Source: Atrichornis clamosus
Taxonomy: Eukaryota > Chordata > Aves > Passeriformes > Menuridae
DNA: 64,000 nucleotides
Direction: 5' to 3'
Assembly: GCA_013400975.1 (NCBI GenBank)
Contig: WBMZ01006351.1
Location: 1 to 64,000 of the forward strand
The position numbers and the translations under genes were made by a program. This document shows positions 54,101 through 64,000 of the stretch, one piece after another. Numbering within the stretch: the first letter of the stretch is position 1; each line of letters opens with the position of its first letter. Under the pieces are notes generated by a model. The model made no database searches. It was not told the DNA's origin and saw only the letters and a list, made by a program, of their open reading frames with translations.

Positions 54101-57100
54101 CCAAGTAAGAACACAGGATCAACCAAGACAGACACAACAGTGTCTATCAGTAAGAAATTAATTCATCAACCAAGTAAGAATTGTGCTAATCATCCACCTG
54201 TGAATCTGGATGACCAGCCACTGTTAACTACCCTTTACTAGCTTTTATTCTGTTACTCATTCATGTTAATTTTATATGCTATTGCAGCCTTGCTTTTTCC
54301 ATCATCTTTTCTATGCACCGTAAGCATAAATGTTCTTATGCACTGTGCATATCAACTATCATTTTGCATTAGAAGTTTTAGTTCTTCTTTCCCAAGTCTC
54401 AAAGTGCTATCTTGCAATCTTAACTTACACAACATAAATACAGAACACACAAATACATCTACCAATCTATTACTTTTCAAGCAAGAGGGGTTCTTCAGTG
54501 TGCATTACTGGCATTATCAACAAAAAAGAAAAAACCTGCAAAGAGAACTGTGGTGTTACTATATCATGATTTTGTCCAATGGCTAATCATTAGCGTAAGA
54601 CTATTGACTTGAAAGGAGGAAAAAGAAATGCTGTATAATAAAAGAATGCAGATGAAAGTTTAAAATATCTTTATTTCAGTCTCCTTAAAATTTAAGTGCT
54701 CTGCCTGCCATTTTGAAATCCTACCTGATTTGGTGAACACACAGGAAAATCTTCAACTGGTGGAATTAAACCCTGGGCAATTAATTGTCCATAGGATGGA
54801 GGAGCTTCTCTTCTTAATAGTTCAGCCTCAACCCTTGACAAATGAGTTTCAAATGATCTTTCAAAGAGAAAAGAAAGTTCAGAATACATAAGACACTGAT
54901 TTATACATATATTTTAAAGAATAAAGGTACACCAGACTATTATAATCTGAAATAAGAAATGAATGAATTTTTGCTAGTTCAATTGAATTTAACTGACGAA
55001 GAATATAAAGTCATTCCTATGGGTCTGTCCAGCTGAAACAAGAGCAAAAAAAACCAACCCAACAATAAATTTCTTAAAAACAAACAAACAAACAAACAGG
55101 CCTCAAAACATGGGCTAAATATAAAAAGCACCATGAGTGATGCTTGCATTATTGTAAAAAATTGAAGGATGTATAATCCTGCTATGAACCTGCCTACAAC
55201 AGAAGAAACATGCTATTAAATACAGAACATAGATATTAATTGCAAATTAATTAATTGCAGTTTTCTCACACTTTCTTTTTGGTAACAACATCTGAAAGCT
55301 TAACCCTCAATAGTAAAGTGATCAGAATACTTCTATCCTCCTTTCTTCACTGAGTGGTCAGTCACTGGAACAGGCTCCCCAGGGAACTGGGTCATGACAC
55401 CAAGCCTTCAGAGTTCAAGGGGCACCTGGATGATGTTCAGCCATAGTTCTTAGCAAGGTTTAGTCTTAGGTGTCCTGCAAGGAGTAGGGAGTTACACTTG
55501 AGTTCCTTATGGGTCCCTTCCAACCTGAGATACTCTATCATTAACTAACCTCTTTTTACTGTCAAAGAGAAAGCAACAATGTCTTTACAAATCATGTGCA
55601 ACAATACCTGTATGGCAGTAAGACTACTTCAAGTACAAGCAATAGAAGATACCAAAACAGTTAATAAACTTGAGTTCTACTTACCTTCGCTCAAACATCC
55701 TGAGTGAGTACAATTTACAAGTACATCCCAGTGCAATGACAAGCAGCAACCCACAAATAAGACTCCCAATGACAGCTGCAGTTATCACTCTTGTGGGCAC
55801 GATGACTGGGCAATTCTCCTCATCACTGCCATCGCCACAGTCATCTTGAGAATCACAAACCCAGCTCTCAAACACACAGCGGTTATTTTTACAATGAAAA
55901 TTGCCTGGCTGACAGAAGAAACAATTCTTTTCATCCGAACCATTAGGGCAGTGATTCTGGTAGTTGCAGCGATCTGAACGAGGGTAGCAAACACCATTGC
56001 GAGAGCAGGGAAACTCATCTCTTTGGCACATGGTGCAGTTGGTTTCATCCCTTCCATTTGGACAGTGCCAGTAGCCATCGCAGCGCTGCTGCTCCGTGTA
56101 GCAGCCCCAATTTCCACCGCATGGGATTTCCCAGGGCAAACAGAAGCCATCTACTTGATAGGTTGCATTGAACCCTCTTGCAGCATTCACTTTGTCAGCA
56201 CAAAAATGTACTCTTATCTGTCCTGAGGATGAAACAACTGTGAGGGGAGCATGAGAGTCAAATGCTGTTAGTACACGCAACAGCCTCCGTGGATTCTCCT
56301 CTAATCCATCATATATTTTGACATAGTCTCCATAACCTGTACCATCAAGTTTAAAATCAGTGAATCGCAAGATTACTTTGCGATGATCACCAGTGTCTAT
56401 CAGCCAGGTGCAGTTGCTGCCAGGTGGATAGAAGTCAGGATAGTTGGGAGAACTGAAAGTACCATAAAAGTATTTTAACCACTGCCCACATGTTGGCACA
56501 TCACAGTCTATTTCATCTCCCAGGTCAAGACAATCAATGTTACCATCACATTTTAAAGATTCTGGAAGGCAAGTGTAAAGCTTGGTGAAGCGGGAAAGAC
56601 ACTGGAACTGATTGTTAGCACAAGGCTGAAAGGAAGAAGTTGTTGGAGGATTAGCTTTGGCACAGATTTCTTCATCCGAGTTGTCTCCACATTCATCCAT
56701 ATTATTGCATTTCCAACTTTCTGGAATACACTTTCCATTAGCACAATGAAACTGGTCACAATCACAACTTGGTTCATCAGATTTCCCTGAAAGTAAAAAA
56801 AAAAAAAAAAAATTTTAAGAGTTTAGCACTTTATGGTTTGTGTTGCATATTTATTTGCTGCACCAGGTACTTCGAAGGGCAAAGCAATTGCTTGAAGTGT
56901 CTGTAAACCAGATCAACTTTCAGTAAACTTCAAGATAGAACAGTTTTTTCATGTCGGAATTCCATCAGCATGAATCTTATCTTCAGCTGCTTTCAGTCAA
57001 TTAACTTTAACCCAAGCAAGAAAACAATGCTCATTTATACTTATTGAGAAATCTGACTTCTAATATGCTAAAAATAAATTAGAAAAATACTCTCTCATCA

Positions 57101-60100
57101 CTCAAAATCCAGAAACATTTTGTGCTGCAGTACCAGTTACCTCCTCAAATTCTTTCCCATAAAAGCAGTCAGACCCTCTCCTGCTTTCGTAGGTTCCTAC
57201 TTTGTACCAAAGAATCTAAGGCAAGAAAGGAACTGACAGCTGAAGATTACATACTACCACCAACTGAAGAGAAACCTCTGTTCTTTTCCTCCTCCCGCTG
57301 TTTGGTCCTGCCTCTCCTCCAGCAACTAAGATGAGAGTGCAGCAAATGCAAAAATGTATGCTTGCCTTCACTTATTAAATTTCCAATCATGTTAAACACA
57401 GAATCATACCTGGGAACCAAGCTATTTCAGTTCTGCAACAACTTAGCTGAGTCAAATACTGCTGTATCATTTTCAACCACTGTTATTTCTACAAACCACA
57501 GTACAGACTGTAAAACTGGCTCTAAAGCAAACTGTCATGGTCAAAAAATTTAAAACAAGTCTGCAGTGCAGATGGTCCTACACAGCAGTAATTCAGAAAA
57601 TAAACTAGACAAATATATATTCACTCTAAGGAACGCTCTCATGCCTGAAGTTTTAATAAGGAAACAGGGAAGACAGCATGATGAACTCACTGAAATCCTT
57701 ATGTTCTCAAGAGAAGCACGTTCTATCTTTTTTTACAAGAGAACAGTTCAGATTGGAATAGAGGCCATCTAATCAAATCATGTGCTCAAAGCAAGGCTAA
57801 CTGATGTTTGATTCAGGGTCTTCTCCAAACATGTACTTTTAAAGTTCTGGTGTTTTACTATACAACATGATAAAAGTCTTCACAACTAGCCTGAATTTTC
57901 CTTGCTGAACTAATCTGCTGTGATAGGTCAAGTCATATTATACCTCTGTTCTCCTTTGTTTTACTTCAGTACACCTTAGAAAGCATTAAATACGCTAACT
58001 TATAATAATAATAATTTTCCTTTAGAAAAGTGTAACATCATTTTTAAATTTCACAAATGCTAAGGAAGGCAGGAAAAAATGAAATCAGCAAGAGTGCTTT
58101 ATGTTATAAGCACTGCTGAAGAGTGTTTAAGTCAACAAATTTGCTGACAGAGAATGAAGAATGAAAGGAGAGCAAAATGTATGTGCTGCCAGTGATTAAT
58201 TTTCAGAAAATGTTCATTTCACTAAAAAAAATCCAAAGAACAGATGCAGTATAAATGATACCATCTTCTTGTTCTCTTACATATATACGTATTTATATGC
58301 ATAAAGTACACTCACACACATACACATGGTTCACAGTATTAGTATGGCAAATAATTAGAACCTTGGCCTTGAACTCAAAACTTTTAAAATTGAACTACTA
58401 GACTTGTCCTACCTAAATTGAATGACTATGCTCCATAGGTGGAGGTAATATAGTAGAATATGCATCATTGAACCTGTTCAAGTACTGATTATAGTCTAGC
58501 TCAATCCTTCTGCATTGCAGAACCTGGAAGAGGTTGAGAAGAAGGCTATAACATGAAGTTATAAATATTGATGGGAATATTGCAGTACCAAAACAAGATA
58601 CAATTTCAACCTAAGCTCCTCCTTCCACAGGCTTTTAAACAATCCATAAATGAGCTGGGATACTCGATCCTGATTTAGCACTTTTAATCACCAATCCCAC
58701 AATCCTTACATCAATAAAATTTACCTATGAATCCAAAATTAGAGTCTTAAAATGATAAGAGACATACAAAATAAGACTAACTTTGGAAGCTGTACCACAA
58801 AAGACTTCAGGATAGTATAAGATAATTAGCAGCACCCATACACAGTTGTAGCCAAAGGACTAACACAATTCTTCCATGCATTTACAGTGGACATTGACCT
58901 CTGTGCTTTTAGTAACTTTATTTTCCACTCTACATCACCATTGGTAATCTCTGTCCCATTTTGATACCAATAATTAAAGAGACTGATAAATTAACAGTAG
59001 TGGGAGGAAGACAGAGGGAAGAAAGACAAGTAAAAGTAGCATGAAATTTACTTCGTAGTCCAGTACCTTTCCTGTTATGCTTTTTTGTTACTATTGGTTT
59101 GCTTGTTTTAAATGAAATGTAAATATTTACCTGTTAGATATTATTTACTTTAAATTGAACAATTCACATGGCCTATATTCCATGTCAGGTTTTAAACATG
59201 GGGCTCCCTAATGGCCCCTTTAGCACTTGTAATCTGTAGTGTTTCTATTATTCCAGCACAAATAGGCATAACTTGCATCCAAGTAACCAAAGTATTTTTG
59301 GTTTTTTCCTTTTTCTAAGATGATTTTCCAACTTTGAGAGTAGCCTTAAAAACACTGAATTAAACAGTCTATTAAGGTGTTAGTCTGAGCATTACTGCAT
59401 GATGCTAATGAGAAGAAACCAAACATAATGGCACAGTTGAATGTACAGCGGAAGTGCTAGCATTTTAGGAGTCTCTTTTTGACCACCAGAAGCAGAAATG
59501 ATCAAATGATTATTAAAGCAGAGTTGTCAATCCTCTTACATACAGGTCAGTTTAAAACATAGAAAGAACACTGGTCACTGAAACACTACACTTTCACCTC
59601 TATTGTGAAATACTTCCTACATATCTTATCAAACATAGGGACCAAGCTCAATCCAAAGTTTCAGTAAGGCTTGTTTATTAAAAAATGAACAGACCTCCCC
59701 AAAATAAAACCTCTTTCTTTTAAGAAAGACATTTATAAACATAGGACTAAAGTCTTAAGGACTCTCATCTACAACACTAAATAGAAGAAATCAATTAACA
59801 GAAAAATTTGCTTATTATTGAAAATGTTACAGCTTTTTCCAATAGGAGTTACATAATGAAATTGTTTCAAGATCTGAGAAAAAGAGAGGAAAGGATTTTC
59901 AGAAAAGTTCTACAGAGCCTATGGTTTGCCTCCCCTGCCCACTCCACACTCTTATCCAAGGTGTGCTTCCCTCTGTGCCTACATGGAGAGGGAGACAAAA
60001 AGGGCAGAAGGTGATGCCTGACACAGGGCAACAGTGTTCACCTGGGCAGTTGGCAAAATCAGTAGCACAGGTTGACTGATTAGCCAGTGGCTTCTTCCTC

Positions 60101-63100
60101 ACTCCCTGCCATCTTTTTAGGTGAGATGATGCACAAAACCCAGGTAGAACACTGCCCTGAAAGCTGCACCAGCAACAAATGCAAGGCTGCATTACTTCTC
60201 TAAGACCTGCTAAACTGCAAGGAGCTGAACCATAAAGGGAGCTTTTTTGGAGGCTTGAAAACAGATGACAGACAGGGATAAGTCTGCTAGGAAACTTGTT
60301 TGTGAAAGACTGACAGGGTGGAGGAAGCTATAAGGTAAAAAGAGTGCAGGGTACAGAACAGGAGCAAATACAGCTTAGGCTAGAGGAGATCAGGGCTAAG
60401 TGTACTGAATCCTACTGGAGTAGTTCTGAAGATAGGTGGCAGTGGAAATGTGGAAGAGTGTAAAGAGTTTTATGGAGGAGTTAAAAGTTGCTGCACAGAG
60501 ATCTGGAGCAGGCCATATAGGCGTACACCGGGAGAGAGCAAGATAACATGAAACCATTGTGAAAACAAAGAAAAAGCTAACCCACTATTTGGGAGGATCA
60601 TGATACAGAACACCATAATCATGCTATTACATGAAACTGTAATACCTCTTAAAGCCAGAAAAAGTTTGGAACTAGGCTTGACCCACGACTGGCTTCCTCC
60701 TCTCTCTTGGCAACATCTACTAGAGAAAGAATGGCCCACAAAACAGTCTCAAACTATTTCTGCTGGTAACTAGTTTATATCATATACCCAGTAATTATCC
60801 AAGAAAAATTTTGCATGTACAGAACCATGTCTGTACTTGGCTAGATTAATCCATCATTAATGTGGTGGGGTTCTTTTAATTTTTTAAAAGATAGTATGTC
60901 TTCTGAAGATGGGAAAAGTGATGCAAATTCTATAAGAAATGTAAAAAAAAATCCTGTCATTTCTTCCCTCTCTTGCTATGTTTATGATACTTAGAAGCGT
61001 ACCCAACTACTTTAACAAATTAATTTTAGTCTGATGAAAACATTTCAAATCTTAAACTATTAAAAAAATCCTTCCAGGTGCCTAGCACTAACGGCTAACT
61101 TTTTTCTTCTCAAAACGATTCAATCTGCTTACTGCTCTACTCATTGATCCCCACTTTGAATATTCAAGTTGTGCACAGGATCAAAATACTTTACCTAGTA
61201 TTTTCCCTGATTTCAACAAACCTTGAGATGACTACAAGAAATACTTGTAGTCAATACTGCACCCTCCTACAAAGAAGTAATTCTTGAAACAGGAAACAAA
61301 AAGTGAAACCGTAAAATAATACTAGGTATCATTTGAAACATACCAGCAAAGTAGGCTAATCTGAAACCTTTTCTGGAGATGCTATCATCTGAATGAAACC
61401 TGATCCAAACATGATCCTGCGAAGAGATGTATGGCGAGGGAATGGAAGAGCCACATGCTCTATAACCTTCAGTATTCTTGTAGCTTCCAATTGTTAACCA
61501 ATCTGAGCTGCACCGTCGAGATCCCTGAACATCAAAATCTTGAAAGCTGAAAAAAACCAAAAAGGTCAAAATTGTTACTGAGCTGAATATTACACAAACA
61601 AGATGATGAATTACTACCCATGGAAATTAGCTTGAAGTTCTTTTTTGGTCTGAAATAAAAAGAGTAGTTTCTCTACCCATGTGAAAATAGGATTTAACCT
61701 TGTGGTGATACTGTTATATTAGCAGGACAGCAAGAATCCATTCTGTCGAACAAAATATTCAACCACCACTTAAAGAAACACAGGTTTGCTACAAAAACGC
61801 ATTGTCTTCATCTAAAAATAAAATCTGTTAATGAAATTGTCCTTACATGTCTCATTTAATGACTTTCATATACTACTAAATGATTTTGTTTAACCCAAAT
61901 TTCACCAGAATTTTAGCTAATGCTACACTTATGGGAATGATACGGTTTGACGTTATAAATAAAGCTAAATTGTTCAAAATTATGTTTTCAGGTAAGACTT
62001 TCTCCCAGTCATACTACTCAGCTACCCAACCATCATGTCATGGAATGCCATGGTATGACTACACTCTATCAAGACAAGCTGTCATGGGAATGAAGTGTGG
62101 AGACAGTCTGTGCAAAACAGGTCTGCAGAAACAACAGAGCACTATCAGAACTGAAATGTGAAAAGTATGAGTGGAAGAAAACAAAATGAAAGGGGAAAAA
62201 AAGAGTTTTATTAAAAATAAACAGTATGAAAAAGCTTAGAAAGCATTCCAGTAGCTGACAGTTTTACCTACATTGCATTTATGCCAGTTAAATATTTAGT
62301 AGAAAGACTGTTTAAATTAAGAAGCAGTACTTTAAATAAGTAACTGATGTCAAAGCAAATACTTCGAAATGAAGAACAGTTTCTTAGGCCAGCAAGTCTG
62401 TACTGGAAACTGAAGTAAATCTGCAGAGGTACTTCAGCTTCATGATCAAGTGTGTGAAGTAGTACTAACTTGTATCTTGATGCTAAAAGAAACTAGTAAT
62501 GGGGAATGAACTGATGAGAACTTGAAGCTAGAAGTTATTTACATTACTACGTTAGAAAAGTTACAAGATATGTAGAAGTGTGAGGAGCTCCCTGCATCAA
62601 AACTCAGCCTTTCCAAAACTGCAATCAAATCTATTGACTCATTATTTGTCTGACACTTTTAAGCACAGCATGAGACTTCATAGCAATGAAGCATTGCAGC
62701 ATTTCCTCTATGCATTTTTTTAATGAAAAGTTCTGATATTTCCTACACATTAAAAGGATTCAAATAAATGAGCACATTGAATTTTTCTCTAGTCACCAGT
62801 TCTCCAGCTGTAAACAAATGCTACATGGCTGTGTAAGCGCAAATCAGATAAAAGGAAAGGCAAAAACCAGACAAAACTGAAATCCTTCATTTAAGGAAGG
62901 ATGAGAAAACTGATACATACACAACTGGCAGTTAAAAATGTCCGGTTAGTACTTCTTTGATCCACAGGGATAATACAGGAGCACTGTTACCTTATAGTAA
63001 TGATCTCCCCTGGGTTCGCATGGATGTACCAGCTACAGTTAATTCGGGCAGGATACTCAGAGGGCCACCCTGGACTTGTGATTGTCCCGCTTGGCGATCG

Positions 63101-63126
63101 AATTTGTTCTGGAATATCTCCACAAG
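50329..63126 (-). CDS. LRP12: LRP12 low-density lipoprotein receptor-related protein 12, exons 3 to 7 (5' end off window)
   Basis: Joined coding exons on minus, in order: 62991-63126, 61344-61546, 55685-56786, 54725-54857, 50329-51192. All junctions are GT-AG with agreeing phases, and the 811 residues present correspond to all but about the first 46 of the 859-residue human protein. Domain order is CUB, two LDL-receptor class A repeats, CUB, three class A repeats, one transmembrane helix, and a long cytoplasmic tail. LRP12 (ST7/Mig13a) is a type I plasma-membrane receptor linked to endocytosis and signalling, with a ligand that is not well defined. The frame is intact. The signal-peptide exon and exon 2 lie beyond 64000, so the 5' UTR (site of the human CGG repeat) cannot be examined. 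Confidence 0.96.
51193..54724 (-). other. LRP12: LRP12 intron 6
   Basis: GT-AG intron of 3.5 kb, AT-rich, with one short direct repeat pair at 54091-54111 and 54160-54180 and no transposon that I can name. Confidence 0.9.
54091..54180. repeat. Pair of 21-bp direct repeats
   Basis: AATTCATCAACCAAGTAAG plus two more A at 54091-54111 recurs exactly at 54160-54180, offset 69 bases. The intervening bases also carry partial echoes (ATCAACCAAGA, AGTAAGAAA), suggesting an old local duplication. Confidence 0.8.
54725..54857 (-). CDS. LRP12: LRP12 exon 6 (juxtamembrane cytoplasmic segment)
   Basis: Acceptor CTTTGAAAG, then A TCA TTT GAA, completing a split arginine. It reads RSFETHLSRVEAELLRREAP and PPSYGQLIAQGLIPPVEDFP, with PPSY a PPxY motif of the kind bound by WW-domain proteins such as NEDD4-family ligases. 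Donor CAG|GTAGGA, phase 0. Residues past the donor are intronic. Confidence 0.95.
55077..55098. repeat. CAAA microsatellite
   Basis: Five uninterrupted tetranucleotide units in LRP12 intron 5. Confidence 0.9.
55351..55540 (+). repeat. CR1 LINE 3' end in LRP12 intron 5
   Basis: Sense CR1 tail of a different subtype: GAGTGGTCAGTCACTGGAAC, AGGCTCCCCAGGGAACTGGG, GGAGTAGGGAGTTACACTTG, TTATGGGTCCCTTCCAACC and TACTCTAT at the end. It is antisense to LRP12. Confidence 0.9.
55685..56786 (-). CDS. LRP12: LRP12 exon 5 (LDLa1-2, CUB2, LDLa3-5, transmembrane segment)
   Basis: Large exon of 1102 bases. Two class A repeats come first (CNNMDECGDNSDEEIC; CDGNIDCLDLGDEIDC), then CUB2 from CGQWLKYFYGTF to VHFCADKVNAARGFNATYQV, then three more class A repeats with their calcium-binding acidic clusters (CPNGRDETNC, CPNGSDEKNC, CGDGSDEENC). 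The transmembrane helix is about 20 residues (VITAAVIGSLICGLLLVIAL), followed by CTCKLYSLRMFER. Sequons include NCTW, NATY and NCTM. The acceptor is preceded by a run of 18 T. Donor CGAAG|GTAAGT, phase 2. Confidence 0.97.
56787..61343 (-). other. LRP12: LRP12 intron 4
   Basis: GT-AG intron of 4.6 kb. It begins and ends with good splice signals. Apart from the A18 run at 56795-56812 (the T tract of the exon 5 acceptor) I recognise no repeat or gene in it. Confidence 0.9.
61344..61546 (-). CDS. LRP12: LRP12 exon 4 (second half of CUB1)
   Basis: Acceptor GTTTTTTTCAG, then C TTT CAA GAT. It codes for SFQDFDVQGSRRCSSDWLTI, YRACGSSIPSPYISSQDHVW and FHSDDSISRKGFRLAYFAG, finishing the first CUB domain. 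Donor TTTGCTG|GTATGT, phase 1. Confidence 0.94.
61547..62990 (-). other. LRP12: LRP12 intron 3
   Basis: GT-AG intron of 1.4 kb without recognisable repeats or genes. Confidence 0.9.
62991..63126 (-). CDS. LRP12: LRP12 exon 3 (first half of CUB1)
   Basis: Acceptor TATTTTTTAG, then CT TGT GGA, completing an alanine codon split with the missing exon 2. It reads CGDIPEQIRSPSGTITSPGW and NCSWYIHANPGEIITI, the start of the first CUB domain, with a glycosylation sequon at NCS. Donor ATAAG|GTAACA, phase 2. Confidence 0.94.
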
Positions 63127-64000
63127 CTAAAAAATACAGATATATTGAAAGTAATTTGATTAATTCCATTTTCTTTAAGAAAAATCCCCCAACCAATCAG
63201 CACTAATCAGGGAAAATACCAGACGCAGTTATATGACATACCAATAAAAAACCCCACAACTTCTAAAGGAGTTTGTAAAGGAACATGTCAGCCAAAAAAT
63301 GTTTTCCAACATTGCCAGTTTGGCAGTTTTTACTTATGGCAATTATTATTACAGATTAAAAAAGATTATTCTATACAGACTTTAACAACTTTATTAAAGT
63401 GAAAGATTTGGTTTTTCTTAATTTTATTTTTATTCTTCATAAAGATTTAATTCAATTTAACTGTGCATGTACACCTTATACTGACAAGTGCATTAGAAGG
63501 TGAAAAATAATGAAGGTTAAATAATCAAATAGCTGAAATTTCCTGTCTTAGGTAGACCCAGTGTTTGACCATCATTTAAATACCACCCCCTTCCAGTTTT
63601 TGGCATGCAAATGATCTTCATACAAACTATTCCAAACGCTTGAAAGGCAAAGAGCACTTACTGCAGCAGAGAGACCTGCATAACTACATTTCTGGTAATG
63701 GACTAGAAAGCTTATATTTATAGGTCTAATTATACACAACTGAACTCAGTCATTTGTACTCTTACTTTATGGTAAGTGTAGCTTTCTGCATTGGCCTTAA
63801 CTGAGCTGCTGTTCCTTCCACAGGAGTGTTCTCAGCTCTGCTGATTTTATTTGAAGTACTGTACTCACACGTAGGTTTGTGGTTTTCTTTTCCTAGTTTT
63901 ATCCCCCCTTAGCAGCCTCACATCCAACACCTGTCATATAGCATATACACAACCCTCACATAAATAGGAAGGCTAGAATACTCTCAGTGTAGAGCTTCAC
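63127..64000 (-). other. LRP12: LRP12 intron 2, partial
   Basis: Sequence upstream of exon 3 up to the window edge. No exon 2 candidate with a phase-1 end and GT donor stood out, so exons 1 and 2 are taken to lie outside. Confidence 0.75.

Larger units (their letters stand above)
54858..55684 (-). other. LRP12: LRP12 intron 5
   Basis: GT-AG intron of 827 bases containing a CAAA microsatellite and a CR1 3' end on the opposite strand, which ends about 145 bases from the exon 5 donor. Confidence 0.9.

Noticed and set aside
55785..56226. Cys-poor frames of 67-121 codons overlapping LRP12 exon 5
   Set aside because: Off-frame readings of the LDL-receptor class A and CUB coding sequence.

Overview
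The window is intronic and exonic DNA from a bird nuclear chromosome. It carries two genes, both on the minus strand: DPYS (dihydropyrimidinase), apparently complete, and the 3' part of LRP12. The bird assignment rests on several CR1 LINE 3' ends of avian type in both orientations and on solo LTRs of families I recognise from bird genomes, probably a neoavian or passerine. That assignment is recognition from memory and was not checked by search. The order DPYS then LRP12 on one strand agrees with the mammalian neighbourhood (human 8q22).

Layout, left to right. 1-9801: DNA beyond the 3' end of DPYS, with a CR1 fragment (about 2630-3147) and a solo LTR (7942-9065) that has a second LTR nested inside it. 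9802-40041: DPYS on minus. I place nine coding exons with GT-AG introns and consistent phases, including a short last exon (10029-10136) that no long reading frame reveals. Joined, they encode 518 residues, close to the 519 of the human enzyme, and all six metal-ligand residues are present. Introns hold three CR1 fragments, one solo LTR (35129-36131) and a one-base N flanked by a perfect 27-bp repeat, which looks like an unmerged contig overlap. 40042-about 48650: intergenic DNA with a GC-rich block directly upstream of DPYS and another solo LTR (42803-43377). About 48655-63126: LRP12 on minus, exons 3 to 7 of the known gene (first CUB domain to stop codon). The first exons, with the signal peptide, lie beyond the right edge.

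The two genes are not functionally linked. DPYS is a cytosolic enzyme of pyrimidine breakdown. LRP12 is a single-pass membrane receptor with CUB and LDL-receptor class A domains and a cytoplasmic tail carrying a PPxY motif. I found no operon, CRISPR, tRNA, rRNA or novel multi-gene system. The observations most worth a second look are the divergent DPYS last exon, the N artefact, the nested LTR that splits another LTR at its core promoter, and an isolated signal-peptide-like mini exon on the plus strand inside DPYS intron 7.
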